Assembly: GCF_016518545.1 (NCBI RefSeq)
Contig: NZ_JACVTO010000011.1
Coordinates: forward strand, 1 to 64,000
Length of the DNA: 64,000 bases
From: Pseudomonas sp. S30
GTDB taxonomy: Bacteria > Pseudomonadota > Gammaproteobacteria > Pseudomonadales > Pseudomonadaceae
Direction of reading: 5' to 3'
Shown: piece after piece, positions 8,739 through 19,612 of the stretch
Layout of the letters: the number at the start of each line of letters is the position of its first letter
How positions within the stretch are numbered: position 1 is the first letter of the stretch
The notes under the pieces: model-generated
The model's database searches: none
What the model was told of the DNA's origin: nothing
Seen by the model: only the letters and a program-made list of their open reading frames with translations
Position numbers and translations under genes: made by a program

Positions 8739-9410
8739 ATGCGCGAACAGGATTACGCCGTACACCACGGCCAGCAGGTCGAGCAGCAGGAGATCAGCAA
8801 AGTCCTGCGCAACACGTACAGCCTGCTGGCACTCACCCTGGCCTTCAGCGGCATCATGGCCTTCGTTTCCCAGCAGATGCACGTCGGCTACCCGAACGTG
8901 TTCGTGGTGCTGATCGGCTTCTACGGGCTGTTCTTCCTCACCGCCAAGCTGCGCGATTCGGTATGGGGCCTGGTTTCCACCTTCGCCCTCACCGGCTTCA
9001 TGGGCTTCATTCTCGGCCCTATCCTCAACCGCTATCTGGGCATGGCCGGTGGCGCCGAGGTGGTCAGCTCCGCCTTCGCCATGACCGCGCTGGTGTTCGG
9101 CGGCCTGTCCGCCTACGTGCTGATCACCCGTCGTGACATGAGCTTCCTGAGCGGCTTCATCACCGCCGGTTTCTTCGTGCTGCTGGGCGCCGTGGTGGCG
9201 AGCTTCTTCTTCCAGATCAGCGGTCTGCAGCTGGCGATCAGCGCTGGCTTCGTGTTGTTCTCCTCGGTCTGCATCCTGTTCCAGACCAGCGCCATCATCC
9301 ATGGCGGCGAGCGTAACTACATCATGGCTACCATCAGTCTGTATGTCTCCATCTACAACTTGTTCATCAGCTTGTTGCAGATCTTCGGTATCGTCGGCCG
9401 TAGCGACTGA
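8739..9410 (+). CDS. yccA: Bax inhibitor-1/YccA family inner-membrane protein
   Basis: A 223-residue protein with seven hydrophobic segments and a short hydrophilic N-terminus; family members such as E. coli YccA modulate FtsH proteolysis of membrane proteins. I place the start at 8739 because ACAGGAG lies 7 bases upstream; the longer frame from 8670 lacks a site and runs through the promoter. The C-terminal half has the family's helix with an Asn-Leu-Phe-Ile-Ser end (YNLFISLLQI). A terminator follows. Function in Pseudomonas is inferred from the family. Confidence 0.9.
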   Translation: MREQDYAVHHGQQVEQQEISKVLRNTYSLLALTLAFSGIMAFVSQQMHVGYPNVFVVLIGFYGLFFLTAKLRDSVWGLVSTFALTGFMGFILGPILNRYLGMAGGAEVVSSAFAMTALVFGGLSAYVLITRRDMSFLSGFITAGFFVLLGAVVASFFFQISGLQLAISAGFVLFSSVCILFQTSAIIHGGERNYIMATISLYVSIYNLFISLLQIFGIVGRSD

Positions 9411-9433
9411 TCCCGCTCTACCATCCGCTCTGG

Positions 9434-9459
9434 AAAAGCCCGCTTCGGCGGGCTTTTTC
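9434..9459 (+). terminator. Terminator after yccA
   Basis: AAAGCCCGC, loop TTCG, GCGGGCTTTTT: a strong stem with a T-run. Confidence 0.85.
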
Positions 9460-9571
9460 ATACCCGTCCGGTTGTACCGCCGCCTTTGTTCACCAAGCCA
9501 CTTGGCTGCCTCTACCCCTCCTGCCCTGCGCGCCGTAGAATGCGCTCCTTTTTTCTTCAGGGCAGTTTTCC

Positions 9572-10948
9572 ATGAGCTCACATGAACACCAGCCAGGAGC
9601 CACGCCTGCGAACGAACTGGTTCTCGGTCTCGAGGACAGGGCACGGCTGACCATTGGCCTGCTGGCGGCGTTGCAGCACCTGCTGGCGATCATCGTGCCA
9701 ATCGTCACGCCGGGCTTGCTGATTTGCCAGGCGCTGGGCGTGTCCGCCCGAGACACCAACCTGATCGTCTCCATGTCACTGGTGATCTCGGGAATCGCCA
9801 CCTTCGTTCAGTGCAAGCGCTTTGGTCCGTTCGGCGCGGGACTGTTGATCGTGCAAGGCACCAGCTTCAATTTCGTCGGCCCTTTGATCGCCGGCGGGGC
9901 ACTGATGGTCAAGCAGGGCACCCCGGTGGAGGGCGTGATGGCGGCGATCTTCGGCGTGGTCATCGCCGGCTCCTTCGTGGAGATGTTCGTCTCGCGTGTC
10001 CTGCCCTTCATCAAGCGGTTGATCACACCCCTGGTCACCGGCATCGTGGTACTGATGATCGGTCTGACCCTGATCAAGGTCGGCTTGATCAGCATGGGGG
10101 GCGGCTTCACGGCCATGGGCAATGGCACCTTCGCCAATGGCGAAAACCTGCTGTTGTCCGGCGTGGTACTGGCGATCATCGTCGTGCTGAACCGCCTCGC
10201 GGTGGTGTGGCTGCGCAGTTGCGCCATCGTCATCGCCCTGGCCGTCGGCTACGCGCTGGCGGCCTACCTCGGCCGCCTGGACTTCACCGGCATGCACCAG
10301 GCCGCGCTGTTCCAGGTGCCGGTGCCGCTGCACTTCGGCCTTGGCTTTTCCTGGGCGCTGTTCATCCCCATGCTGGTGATCTACCTGGTGACGTCGCTGG
10401 AGGCCATCGGTGATGTGACCGCCACCAGCAAGGTCTCGCGCCAGCCGGTCGAGGGTCCGATCTGGATGCAACGGATCAAGGGTGGCGTGCTGGTCAATGG
10501 CGCCAACTCGCTGCTGGCCGGGCTGTTCAACACCTTCCCCAGCTCGATCTTCGCCCAGAACAACGGGGTGATTCAGCTGACCGGCATCGCCAGCCGCCAC
10601 ATCGGCGTGTGGATCGCACTGATGCTGATCGTGCTGGGACTGTTCCCTGGCGTGGCAGGCGTCATCCAGGCCGTGCCGGAGCCGGTGCTGGGGGGCGCGG
10701 CCATGGTGATGTTCGGTGCGGTAGCCGCCTCCGGTATCAACATCCTGGCCAGTACTCGCCTGGACCGCCGAGCGCTGCTGATCATCGCGGTCTCCCTGGC
10801 CCTCGGGCTGGGCGTGGCACAGGTGCCGGAGTTTCTCGCGCACATGCCGGCGGCCCTGCGCAACGTACTGGAATCAGGCGTGGCCACTGGAGGCATCTGC
10901 GCGGTGGTGCTGAACTGGTTCCTGCCAGAGGTCCAGCCCCGCGCCTGA
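9572..10948 (+). CDS. NCS2 family purine/xanthine permease
   Basis: A 458-residue inner-membrane symporter of the nucleobase-cation-symporter-2 family, with about 14 hydrophobic segments. Family motifs are visible: ALQHLLAII in the first helix, SLEAIGDVTATSKVS in the helix 8 region, and NTFPSSIFAQNNGVIQLTG, the signature of the xanthine/urate branch rather than the uracil-only UraA branch. The substrate (xanthine, urate or uracil) cannot be settled by eye. The start ATG follows a purine-rich CAGGGCAG. It is a single-gene unit between two terminators. Confidence 0.88.
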   Translation: MSSHEHQPGATPANELVLGLEDRARLTIGLLAALQHLLAIIVPIVTPGLLICQALGVSARDTNLIVSMSLVISGIATFVQCKRFGPFGAGLLIVQGTSFNFVGPLIAGGALMVKQGTPVEGVMAAIFGVVIAGSFVEMFVSRVLPFIKRLITPLVTGIVVLMIGLTLIKVGLISMGGGFTAMGNGTFANGENLLLSGVVLAIIVVLNRLAVVWLRSCAIVIALAVGYALAAYLGRLDFTGMHQAALFQVPVPLHFGLGFSWALFIPMLVIYLVTSLEAIGDVTATSKVSRQPVEGPIWMQRIKGGVLVNGANSLLAGLFNTFPSSIFAQNNGVIQLTGIASRHIGVWIALMLIVLGLFPGVAGVIQAVPEPVLGGAAMVMFGAVAASGINILASTRLDRRALLIIAVSLALGLGVAQVPEFLAHMPAALRNVLESGVATGGICAVVLNWFLPEVQPRA

Positions 10949-10966
10949 GTCGCGATATCTCGCTCG

Positions 10967-10995
10967 AAGCCCGCTCCGCCAAGTGCGGGCTTTTT
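10967..10995 (+). terminator. Terminator after the NCS2 permease gene
   Basis: AAGCCCGC pairs with GCGGGCTT across a ten-base loop, followed by TTTG. Confidence 0.7.
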
Positions 10996-11032
10996 GCTTT
11001 ATCATGTCGGTAATTCACTATCTGAGCGTCTC

Positions 11033-11425
11033 ATGAAATTCGCCATCGCGGTGTTCAGCCCGGCCCATGCGCCCTCCTCGCGCCGCGCGTTGCGCTTCGC
11101 CGAGGCCGTGCTGTCGGGTGGGCACGAAATCGTCCGACTGTTCTTCTACCAGGACGGCGTGCACAGCGCCTCGGCCAACGTCGTCGCGCCTCAGGACGAA
11201 CTCGACGTGGCCGCGCAATGGCGCGACTTCATCGAACGGCGCCAGCTCGATGCCGTGGTGTGCATCGCCGCGGCACTGCGTCGTGGGGTACTCGACGACG
11301 CCGAGGCCAGCCGCTATCAGCGGCCTGCGGCCAACCTGCCCCCACCTTGGGAGCTGTCAGGCCTGGGGCAGCTTCACGAGGCCGCGCAATCGGCAGACCG
11401 CCTGGTCTGCTTCGGAGGCGACTGA
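11033..11425 (+). CDS. tusD: Sulfurtransferase subunit TusD
   Basis: A 130-residue DsrE-like subunit of the TusBCD hexamer, which passes persulfide sulfur from TusA to TusE for 2-thiolation of U34 in tRNA. Cys77 (DAVVCIAA) corresponds to the catalytic cysteine of E. coli TusD. I start at ATG 11033; the longer frame from 10994 overlaps the preceding terminator. It is the first gene of a tight tusDCBE run, and its end product is used by MnmA, encoded at 30711-31835 in this window. Confidence 0.93.
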   Translation: MKFAIAVFSPAHAPSSRRALRFAEAVLSGGHEIVRLFFYQDGVHSASANVVAPQDELDVAAQWRDFIERRQLDAVVCIAAALRRGVLDDAEASRYQRPAANLPPPWELSGLGQLHEAAQSADRLVCFGGD

Positions 11426-11426
11426 A

Positions 11427-11786
11427 ATGGCCAAATCCCTTTTGCTGATCAGCCGGCAGGCGCCCTGGGCGGGTACGTCTGCCCGCGAGGCACTCGACAT
11501 CGCCCTGGCCGGTGGCGCCTTCGACCTTCCGCTGGGCATGCTCTTTCTCGACGACGGCGTGCTTCAACTGGCAGGTGACCAGCAACCTTCGGCAGTGCAG
11601 CAGAAAAACCTGGCCGCCAACCTGCAGGCGCTGCCCATGTTCGGGGTCGAGGCGCTGTTCGCCTGCGCGCGCAGCCTGAAGCAACGTGGCCTGGATGAAC
11701 GCTCGCTGGCGCTGCCCGTAGAGATCCTCGACGATGCGGCCATCACGGCCCTGCTCGCTCGATTCGACCAAGTGTTGACACTGTGA
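11427..11786 (+). CDS. tusC: Sulfurtransferase subunit TusC
   Basis: A 119-residue DsrF-like subunit of the TusBCD sulfur-relay complex. It begins one base after the tusD stop and overlaps tusB by four bases. The fold signature REALDIALAGGAFD near residues 20-33 is typical of the family. It has no catalytic cysteine of its own, as expected for TusC. Confidence 0.92.
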   Translation: MAKSLLLISRQAPWAGTSAREALDIALAGGAFDLPLGMLFLDDGVLQLAGDQQPSAVQQKNLAANLQALPMFGVEALFACARSLKQRGLDERSLALPVEILDDAAITALLARFDQVLTL

Positions 11787-12082
11787 CGACCACCCTGCAT
11801 GTCATCAGCCACTCCCCGTTCGGCGACGACCGCTTGAGCACTTGCCTGAGATTGCTTGGCACCCAGGACGCCGTGCTCTTGTGCGGCGATGCCACCTACG
11901 CGCTCATGCCGGGTAGCGAGCCCTGCCAGGCGCTCCTGGACGCGGGCGTCGAAGGACGGCTGTTCGCGCTCGATGAAGACCTCACTGCCCGCAGCCTGCC
12001 TCGGGAGCACGGCCAGCCGGTGGACTACCCAGGCTTCGTCGAGCTGTCGCTGCGCTTCGACAAGGTCAACACATGGTTATGA
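11783..12082 (+). CDS. tusB: Sulfurtransferase subunit TusB
   Basis: A 99-residue DsrH-like third subunit of TusBCD. It starts with GTG, overlapping the tusC TGA (GTGA), a sign of translational coupling. The protein opens with the HVISHSPF strand seen in family members and ends within the start of tusE. Small size and position in the operon support the call more than sequence motifs do. Confidence 0.88.
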   Translation: MTTTLHVISHSPFGDDRLSTCLRLLGTQDAVLLCGDATYALMPGSEPCQALLDAGVEGRLFALDEDLTARSLPREHGQPVDYPGFVELSLRFDKVNTWL

Positions 12083-12414
12083 ACGCGCTCACGGTCGCCC
12101 ATCGCTCCATCGCCCTGGACAAGGACGGTTTCCTGCTGGACTTGCAGGACTGGTCCGCTGACGTCGCCAAGGCCCTGGCCATGCGGGAAGGCATGGACTT
12201 GACCCCGGACCACTGGGAAGTGCTCGAAGCGCTGCGCCAGTTCTACGCCGAATACCAGCTGTCACCGGCCACTCGCCCGCTGATCAAGTACACCGCGCTG
12301 AAACTCGGCCCCGACAAAGGCAACAGCCAGCACCTGAACCGCCTGTTCAAGGGCACTCCCGCGAAGCTGGCCGCCAAGCTGGCGGGCCTGCCCAAGCCGA
12401 CCAACTGCATATGA
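12073..12414 (+). CDS. tusE: Sulfur carrier protein TusE (DsrC family)
   Basis: A 113-residue DsrC-like protein that takes sulfur from TusD and delivers it to MnmA-bound tRNA. The catalytic Cys112 is the penultimate residue (PTNCI), exactly the family's C-terminal arm. The region LTPDHWEVLEALRQFYAEY is the conserved helical core. The start overlaps tusB; a second Met at codon 3 could also be used. The stop overlaps the ybiB start. Confidence 0.94.
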   Translation: MVMNALTVAHRSIALDKDGFLLDLQDWSADVAKALAMREGMDLTPDHWEVLEALRQFYAEYQLSPATRPLIKYTALKLGPDKGNSQHLNRLFKGTPAKLAAKLAGLPKPTNCI

Positions 12415-13427
12415 ACGAGCCCATGAGCGACCAGCCACGCCCTCTGACACTGCAAACGCCTGCCGAACACCCTTTCGCCGAATACGTGCGCATCCTTGGC
12501 AAGGGCAAGCGAGGCGCCCGCGGCCTCAACCGCGACGAGGCCCGTGCAGCCATGACCCTGCTGCTCGAAGGCAAGGTCGAAGACACGCAGCTTGGCGCTT
12601 TCCTGATGCTGCTGCGTCACAAGGAAGAGAGCCCGGAGGAGCTGGCCGGTTTTACCGAAGCCTTGCGCGCCCACCTGCACGCACCCGCCCTTTCGGTGGA
12701 CCTGGACTGGCCCAGCTATGCCGGCAAGAAACGTCACCTGCCCTGGTATCTGCTGGCGGCCAAGTGCCTGGCCAGGCAGGGCGTACGCATCTTCATGCAT
12801 GGTGGCGGCGCTCATACGGCGGGACGCCTGTATACCGAACAGTTACTCGGCCTGTTGGACATTCCGCTGTGCCGCGACTGGCAAGCGGTGGCCCGCAATC
12901 TCGACGCGCACAGCCTGGCCTTCTTCCCCCTGCACGACTGGGCACCGCAGTTGCAGCGCATGATCGACCTGCGCAATACACTGGGACTGCGCTCACCGAT
13001 CCACTCGCTGGCTCGCGTACTCAATCCATTGGCCGCCCGCTGCGGCTTGCAGAGCATCTTTCATCCCGGTTACCAGGCCGTGCACCGCGAAGCGAGTCGT
13101 CTGCTGGGTGACTGCGCGCTGGTGGTCAAGGGCGATGGCGGCGAGATCGAGGTCAATCCGGATGTGCTCAGCCATCTGTATGGCACCCAGGACAGCCTGG
13201 CCTGGGATGAGGAATGGCCAGCCCTGAGCGCCCAGCGCCATGTCAAACCGGCTAGCCTGGAGCCTGAGCATCTTCTGGCCGTGTGGCGTGGAGACGCGCA
13301 CGACAGCTATGGAGAACTGGCGGTAACGGCGACCATGGCCCTGGCGCTGCGCGGACTGGGTCAGGACCGTGAACAAGCCTTCGAAAACGCCCGGACCTAC
13401 TGGAGCCTGCGCAATACATCGAACTGA
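12411..13427 (+). CDS. ybiB: YbiB (TrpD2-type) anthranilate phosphoribosyltransferase-like protein
   Basis: A 338-residue protein with the nucleoside phosphorylase/TrpD fold. The N-terminal helical domain (FAEYVRILGKGKRGARGLNRDEA) and GAFLMLLRHKEESPEEL match the family; the phosphoribosyl-binding Gly motif is altered to HGGGAHTAGR. The E. coli relative is a dimeric nucleic-acid-binding protein rather than a tryptophan-pathway enzyme. It overlaps tusE by four bases (ATGA), so it is translationally coupled to the tus genes. The role here is inferred only from the family. Confidence 0.85.
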   Translation: MNEPMSDQPRPLTLQTPAEHPFAEYVRILGKGKRGARGLNRDEARAAMTLLLEGKVEDTQLGAFLMLLRHKEESPEELAGFTEALRAHLHAPALSVDLDWPSYAGKKRHLPWYLLAAKCLARQGVRIFMHGGGAHTAGRLYTEQLLGLLDIPLCRDWQAVARNLDAHSLAFFPLHDWAPQLQRMIDLRNTLGLRSPIHSLARVLNPLAARCGLQSIFHPGYQAVHREASRLLGDCALVVKGDGGEIEVNPDVLSHLYGTQDSLAWDEEWPALSAQRHVKPASLEPEHLLAVWRGDAHDSYGELAVTATMALALRGLGQDREQAFENARTYWSLRNTSN

Positions 13428-13523
13428 CCGATCAATAACAGGGGATCTTTGCGCTGGTCGTTCGAACGATATCCCATAGACTCCTCTCCAACAGCAAATG
13501 AGCTTGGCTAGGAGAGCGCTGAC

Positions 13524-14483
13524 GTGGGCCTTTTGATCGATGGCCGCTGGCACGACCAGTGGTACGAAAACAGCAAGGACGGTGCGTTTCGCCGTGAAGA
13601 TTCCCAGCGTCGCAACGCACTGCCCCTAGCGCAGGCGGGACGCTATCATCTGTACGTGTCCCTGGCCTGCCCATGGGCACACCGCACCCTGATCGTCCGA
13701 GCGCTCAAGGATTTGCAACCTCTGATCAGTGTGTCGGTGGTCAGCTGGTTCATGGGCGAACATGGCTGGACATTCGATACCACCCAAGGCTCGACCGGCG
13801 ACGCCCTCGACGGCCTGGATTACCTCTACCAGCGCTATACCCGTGACGACCCTCACTATAGCGGCCGCGTCACCGTGCCGGTGCTGTGGGACACGCAGAC
13901 CCAGCGCATCGTCAACAACGAATCGGCCGAGATCATCCGCCTGTTCAACAGCGATTTCGACGAGCTCACCGGCAACCGCCTTGACCTCTACCCGTCGGCT
14001 CTGCGCGGCATTATCGATGCCCTGAACGAGCGTATCTACCCTGCGGTGAACAACGGCGTCTATCGCGCAGGCTTCGCCACCTCGCAGCGAGCGTACGAGC
14101 AGGCGTTCGACGAGGTGTTCGCCGAGCTGGAGCATCTGGAATCTTTACTGGATCGTCAGCGCTACCTGGCGGGTGAATACCTGACCGAAGCGGACATTCG
14201 TCTGTTCACCACCTTGATACGCTTCGACGCGGTGTATCACGGCCACTTCAAGTGCAACCTGCGCCGGTTGGTCGACTACGCCAACCTCTCGAACTGGCTG
14301 CGCGAACTGTACCAATGGCCGGGGATCGCGCAGACCGTGGATATGCAGCATATCCAGAACCACTACTACCTCAGCCACAAGACCATCAACCCCAATGGCA
14401 TCGTGCCCAAGGGGCCGCAGCAGGACTTCGACCGGCCCCATGATCGCGAGCGGCTGCCGGGCAAGGGCATCTTCCAGCGGTAA
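13524..14483 (+). CDS. yqjG: Glutathionyl-hydroquinone reductase (YqjG/ECM4 type GST)
   Basis: A 319-residue Xi-class glutathione transferase-like enzyme that reduces glutathionyl-hydroquinones. The catalytic Cys49 lies in SLACPWAHRT. The N-terminal thioredoxin fold is followed by an all-helical C-terminal domain, with NNESAEIIRLFN at the glutathione-binding junction. It starts with GTG at 13524, with AGGAG nine bases upstream. It converges on cysG with about 30 bases between the stops. Confidence 0.93.
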   Translation: MGLLIDGRWHDQWYENSKDGAFRREDSQRRNALPLAQAGRYHLYVSLACPWAHRTLIVRALKDLQPLISVSVVSWFMGEHGWTFDTTQGSTGDALDGLDYLYQRYTRDDPHYSGRVTVPVLWDTQTQRIVNNESAEIIRLFNSDFDELTGNRLDLYPSALRGIIDALNERIYPAVNNGVYRAGFATSQRAYEQAFDEVFAELEHLESLLDRQRYLAGEYLTEADIRLFTTLIRFDAVYHGHFKCNLRRLVDYANLSNWLRELYQWPGIAQTVDMQHIQNHYYLSHKTINPNGIVPKGPQQDFDRPHDRERLPGKGIFQR

Positions 14484-14515
14484 CACCGTGGGGCCAGCTG
14501 ACGACCCCAGCGGCT

Positions 14516-15907
14516 TCAGCCGTGCTGTGCGCCCTCGAACCAGGCGAGCTTGTCGCGCAGCGTAACCACTTCGCCGACAATGACCAGTGTCGGGGCATGC
14601 ACGTCATGCCGGGCCACCAGATCGGGCAGGTCCGCCAGGGTGCCGGTGAACACGCGCTGATTACGGGTCGTTCCCTGCTGCACCAGGGCTGCCGGCGTGC
14701 TGGCGGCGCGACCATGACGGATCAGCTCGGCGCAGATGGCGGGCAAGCCCACCAGCCCCATGTAGAACACCACGGTTTGCGCGGGCGCGACCAGGTCGGA
14801 CCAGGGCAGGTTACTGGTGCCGTCCTTCAAGTGGCCCGTGACGAAGCGCACGGACTGGGCGTGATCGCGGTGGGTCAGGGGAATGCCGGCGTAGGCCGAG
14901 CAGCCGCTGGCCGCCGTGATGCCTGGGACCACTTGGAAAGGGATGCCCTCGGCAGCCAGCTCCTCGATTTCCTCGCCACCGCGACCGAAGATGAACGGAT
15001 CGCCACCCTTGAGTCGCAGCACCCGCTTGCCCTGACGCGCCAGGTCGACCAGCAGTCGGTTGATCTGCTCCTGCGGCACCGCGTGATCCGACCGGCGTTT
15101 GCCCACGTAGATGCGCTCGGCGTCGCGCCGGCACATGTCGATGATGGCCGGCGCCACCAGGCGGTCGTACAGCACCACGTCGGCCTGTTGCATCAGCCGC
15201 AGGGCACGGAAGGTCAGGAGGTCGGGGTCACCAGGACCTGCACCCACCAGGTAGACCTCCCCCCCTTGCTGAACCGGCGCACCGTCGACCATCGCCTGCA
15301 GCAGCCGCTCGGCCTCGGCGCCCTGCCCGGCCAGTTGGCGCTCGGCGATCGGTCCCTGGAAAACGGTTTCCCAGAATCCACGGCGCTGATTGACATCGGG
15401 GTACAGCGCCTTGACCTTGTCGCGAAAACGCGCGCCCAAGCCGGCCAGCTCACCGTAGGCGGCGGGTATCCAGGCCTCGAACTTGGCACGAATCAGGCGA
15501 GCCAGCACCGGCGCGTCGCCGCCGCTGGAGACGGCGATCACCAAGGGCGAGCGATCGACGATCGCCGGGAAGATCACGGTGCACAGCGCCGGCGCGTCCA
15601 CCACGTTGACCGGCAGGCTGAGCGCCTGCGCATCCGCCGACACCTGGGCATTGAGGTGCGGGTCATCGGTCGCGGCGATCACCAGCCGGCAGCCGTCGAG
15701 ATCGCCAGCCTGATAACCGCGAACCCGTACCTCGCCGTCTGCGCCCCTGGCCAAGGCGGCCAACTGACCGTCGACCTCGGGCGCGACCACGCGCAGCACC
15801 CCACCGGCATCAGCCAGCAGACGGGCTTTGCGCAGGGCAATCTCGCCGCCACCGACTACCAGTACCCGAGCGCCCTGCAACCGATGGAACAGTGGCAGGT
15901 ATTTCAT
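14516..15907 (-). CDS. cysG: Siroheme synthase CysG (methyltransferase/dehydrogenase/ferrochelatase)
   Basis: A 463-residue trifunctional enzyme that makes siroheme from uroporphyrinogen III for sulfite and nitrite reductases. The N-terminal dehydrogenase/chelatase domain has the NAD-binding [15 protein letters not shown] (residues 16-30). The C-terminal SUMT methyltransferase begins with [18 protein letters not shown] near residue 220 and has the [13 protein letters not shown] motif. Its start abuts the serS stop, so the two are probably co-transcribed, serS first. Confidence 0.96.
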   Translation of the reverse strand: MKYLPLFHRLQGARVLVVGGGEIALRKARLLADAGGVLRVVAPEVDGQLAALARGADGEVRVRGYQAGDLDGCRLVIAATDDPHLNAQVSADAQALSLPVNVVDAPALCTVIFPAIVDRSPLVIAVSSGGDAPVLARLIRAKFEAWIPAAYGELAGLGARFRDKVKALYPDVNQRRGFWETVFQGPIAERQLAGQGAEAERLLQAMVDGAPVQQGGEVYLVGAGPGDPDLLTFRALRLMQQADVVLYDRLVAPAIIDMCRRDAERIYVGKRRSDHAVPQEQINRLLVDLARQGKRVLRLKGGDPFIFGRGGEEIEELAAEGIPFQVVPGITAASGCSAYAGIPLTHRDHAQSVRFVTGHLKDGTSNLPWSDLVAPAQTVVFYMGLVGLPAICAELIRHGRAASTPAALVQQGTTRNQRVFTGTLADLPDLVARHDVHAPTLVIVGEVVTLRDKLAWFEGAQHG

Positions 15908-17200
<1,293 letters not shown>

Positions 17201-17218
17201 TTAGGTGTAAGTGTTGGT

Positions 17219-17593
17219 TCAGAATCGGGTAAGGGTAAGACCGGCCCAGGTGGCCAGCAGCCCACCCAGGACGCTGGCGGCAGCGTAGCCGAACGCCAGC
17301 GGCGCCTGCCCGCTTTCGAGCAGGCGTACGGTGTCCAGTGAAAAAGACGAAAAGGTGGTCAGGCCACCGACGAATCCGACGATCAGCCCCGAACGCACCT
17401 CGATCGGTACGCCCGGCCTGTTGAGGAACAGGCCGTAGAGCACGCCGATGATCAAGCAGCCCACCAGGTTGACCGCAAGGGTAGCGAGATAGAAGTGCCG
17501 TGGCCAGTGGGCATTGACCCAGTTGCCGGCTGCGAAGCGCAGCAAGGTCCCGACAATGCCAGCGACGCTCACCGAGGCGATCAGGCCAATCAT
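17219..17593 (-). CDS. crcB: Fluoride channel CrcB (Fluc)
   Basis: A 124-residue dimeric fluoride exporter with four membrane helices. Family signatures [11 protein letters not shown] near the N-terminus, NLVGCLIIG, and the Na-site/pore motif [12 protein letters not shown] are present. The ATG at 17593 overlaps the rarA stop by four bases, so the longer upstream frame is rejected. No fluoride riboswitch was recognised, as expected for an internal operon gene. Confidence 0.94.
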   Translation of the reverse strand: MIGLIASVSVAGIVGTLLRFAAGNWVNAHWPRHFYLATLAVNLVGCLIIGVLYGLFLNRPGVPIEVRSGLIVGFVGGLTTFSSFSLDTVRLLESGQAPLAFGYAAASVLGGLLATWAGLTLTRF

Positions 17594-18915
17594 GTTTTTC
17601 TCCGTTGTCGAGGGCTGCTGCGATCCAGCTCGGCCAGGTGCCGCAGCTTCTCGCCGATCTTCAACTCCAGGCCGCGTGGCACGGGCTGATAATAGGGTCG
17701 AGGTGCCAGCGCCTCGGGAAAGTAGTCTTCGCCAGCGGCATAGGCATCCGGCTCGTCGTGGGCATAACGATACTCGTCGCCATAGCCCAGCTGCTTCATC
17801 AGCTTGGTCGGGGCATTGCGCAGGTGCAGAGGCACCTCCAGCGAGCCATGCTCGGCCGCTTCGCGAAGCGCAGTCTTGAAGCCCATGTACACCGCGTTGC
17901 TTTTTGGCGCACAGGCCAGATAGGTGATGGCCTGTGCGACCGCCAGCTCGCCCTCGGGACTGCCCAGGCGCTCCTGCACGTCCCAGGCGGCCAGACACAG
18001 GCTCAGGGCACGCGGATCGGCGTTGCCGATGTCCTCGCTGGCCATGCGCACCACCCGCCGGGCGATGTACAACGGATCGCAGCCGCCGTCGAGCATCCGG
18101 GCGAACCAGTAGAGCGCGCCATCCGGGTTCGACCCGCGTACCGATTTGTGCAACGCCGAGATCTGGTCGTAGAAGGCTTCGCCACCTTTGTCGAAGCGGC
18201 GGCGAGTGTCGCCGAGCAGGCTTTGCAGCATCTGCACGTCGATGTCGCTACCGTCCTCGGCCAGATCCGAGGCATTTTCCAGAAAATTGAGCATGCGCCG
18301 ACCATCGCCGTCGGCTGCGGCCATGAGCATGGCGAACGCCTCGTCACCGACGCGCAAATGGCGCTTGCCCAGCCCCCGCTCCTCGCTCAGGGCACGGTCG
18401 ACCAACTTGCGCAGGGCCGCCTCGTCCAGGCTCTTGAGCACATAGACACGGGCCCGCGAGAGCAGTGCGTTGTTCAGCTCGAAAGAGGGGTTTTCGGTCG
18501 TCGCACCGATGAAGAGCAGGGTGCCATCTTCCACATAGGGCAGAAACGCATCCTGCTGGGACTTGTTGAAGCGATGCACTTCATCGACGAACAGGATGGT
18601 GCGCCGGCCGTACTGCCCCGCCTGCTGCTTGGCCACCTCGACCGCCTGACGAATCTCCTTGACCCCTGCCAGCACCGCCGAGACGGTCTCGAAGTGGGCG
18701 TCGCAGAACTGCGCCAGCAGCCGCGCCAGGGTGGTCTTGCCAACACCCGGCGGACCCCAGAAGATCATCGAGTGCAGCGCACCCTGCTCCAGCGCCTCGC
18801 GCAAGGGCTTGCCGCGGGCCAGCAGATGCTCCTGACCCACGTACTCATCCAGATTGGACGGACGCAGGCGTGCGGCCAGGGGCTGGGCGACAGGCTCGCT
18901 TCTGAACAGGTCCAT
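17590..18915 (-). CDS. rarA: Replication-associated recombination ATPase RarA (MgsA)
   Basis: A 441-residue AAA+ clamp-loader-like ATPase acting at stalled replication forks. Walker A is GPPGVGKTT (residues 54-62), Walker B is [10 protein letters not shown], and sensor-1 is [11 protein letters not shown]. The C-terminal tetramerisation domain contains [18 protein letters not shown]. It overlaps crcB by four bases and follows lolA by 11 bases, an order that is conserved in Pseudomonas. Confidence 0.95.
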   Translation of the reverse strand: MDLFRSEPVAQPLAARLRPSNLDEYVGQEHLLARGKPLREALEQGALHSMIFWGPPGVGKTTLARLLAQFCDAHFETVSAVLAGVKEIRQAVEVAKQQAGQYGRRTILFVDEVHRFNKSQQDAFLPYVEDGTLLFIGATTENPSFELNNALLSRARVYVLKSLDEAALRKLVDRALSEERGLGKRHLRVGDEAFAMLMAAADGDGRRMLNFLENASDLAEDGSDIDVQMLQSLLGDTRRRFDKGGEAFYDQISALHKSVRGSNPDGALYWFARMLDGGCDPLYIARRVVRMASEDIGNADPRALSLCLAAWDVQERLGSPEGELAVAQAITYLACAPKSNAVYMGFKTALREAAEHGSLEVPLHLRNAPTKLMKQLGYGDEYRYAHDEPDAYAAGEDYFPEALAPRPYYQPVPRGLELKIGEKLRHLAELDRSSPRQRRKT

Positions 18916-18926
18916 GATGCCTCGCG

Positions 18927-19550
18927 TTACTCCTGGATGACGTCGGCGCCTTCCGGGATCTTGAACTGGAACGTGCTGGCCGCGACGTTCTGGTTGGCCT
19001 TGACCCCGTTGAACAGGATGTTGGTGCGCTGACCGACGCTGTCGACCAGTTGCATGTCATTGATCAGCCCCTTGCGGAAGGAAATGCGCAGGGAGTCGAA
19101 CAGGGTGTCCTTGGTCTTGGGCTTGAGCGTGAAGTCCATGACCTCGCCCTGCTCCTTGGACACGATGTCGAAGCTCTGGCTGATCTTGGATACATCACCC
19201 GACAGCAGCAGAGCAGGTGTCTGGCTCAGGCGAACGTCGAGCTTCTTCACGGTGGCCTGCTCTAGGTCCGGATCCCACAGGGTGACCTTCTGGCCGTCGG
19301 ACACCACGACCTGCTCCTGGGGCGCGTCGGTGTGCCAGTAGAACAGCCCCGGACGCTTGACCGTCATCTTGCCAGAGGTCTCCTGCAGGCTGGTCCCGCC
19401 GGCATCCAGGGTCAGCTGGGAGAAATTGGCCTCGATGGTCTGGGACTTTTCCAGCAGTTGAGTCAGGCGCTGCACGTCTTGCTCACCGGCATAGGCAGCG
19501 ACCGAACCCAGGGTCAGGGTGGAAATCAACAGCATGCGAATCGCGCGCAT
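18927..19550 (-). CDS. lolA: Outer-membrane lipoprotein carrier LolA
   Basis: A 207-residue periplasmic chaperone that ferries lipoproteins from LolCDE to LolB. The signal peptide is about residues 1-22, with AYA before the cleavage point. The mature part matches the LolA half-barrel: [23 protein letters not shown] and [11 protein letters not shown] are visible. I place the start at 19550, preceded by AGGATT; the longer frame runs into ftsK. It lies between ftsK and rarA. Confidence 0.94.
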   Translation of the reverse strand: MRAIRMLLISTLTLGSVAAYAGEQDVQRLTQLLEKSQTIEANFSQLTLDAGGTSLQETSGKMTVKRPGLFYWHTDAPQEQVVVSDGQKVTLWDPDLEQATVKKLDVRLSQTPALLLSGDVSKISQSFDIVSKEQGEVMDFTLKPKTKDTLFDSLRISFRKGLINDMQLVDSVGQRTNILFNGVKANQNVAASTFQFKIPEGADVIQE

Positions 19551-19612
19551 GGGAATCCTCATCGAACAGTGAATGGGCCGGGCAACTCGATCGATGCCCG
19601 ACACGGTAATCG

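Noticed and set aside
8658..9644. 328-residue open frame opposite yccA
   Set aside because: Antisense to a membrane-protein gene; strongly skewed Glu/Gln/His/Gly composition and crosses the yccA terminator.
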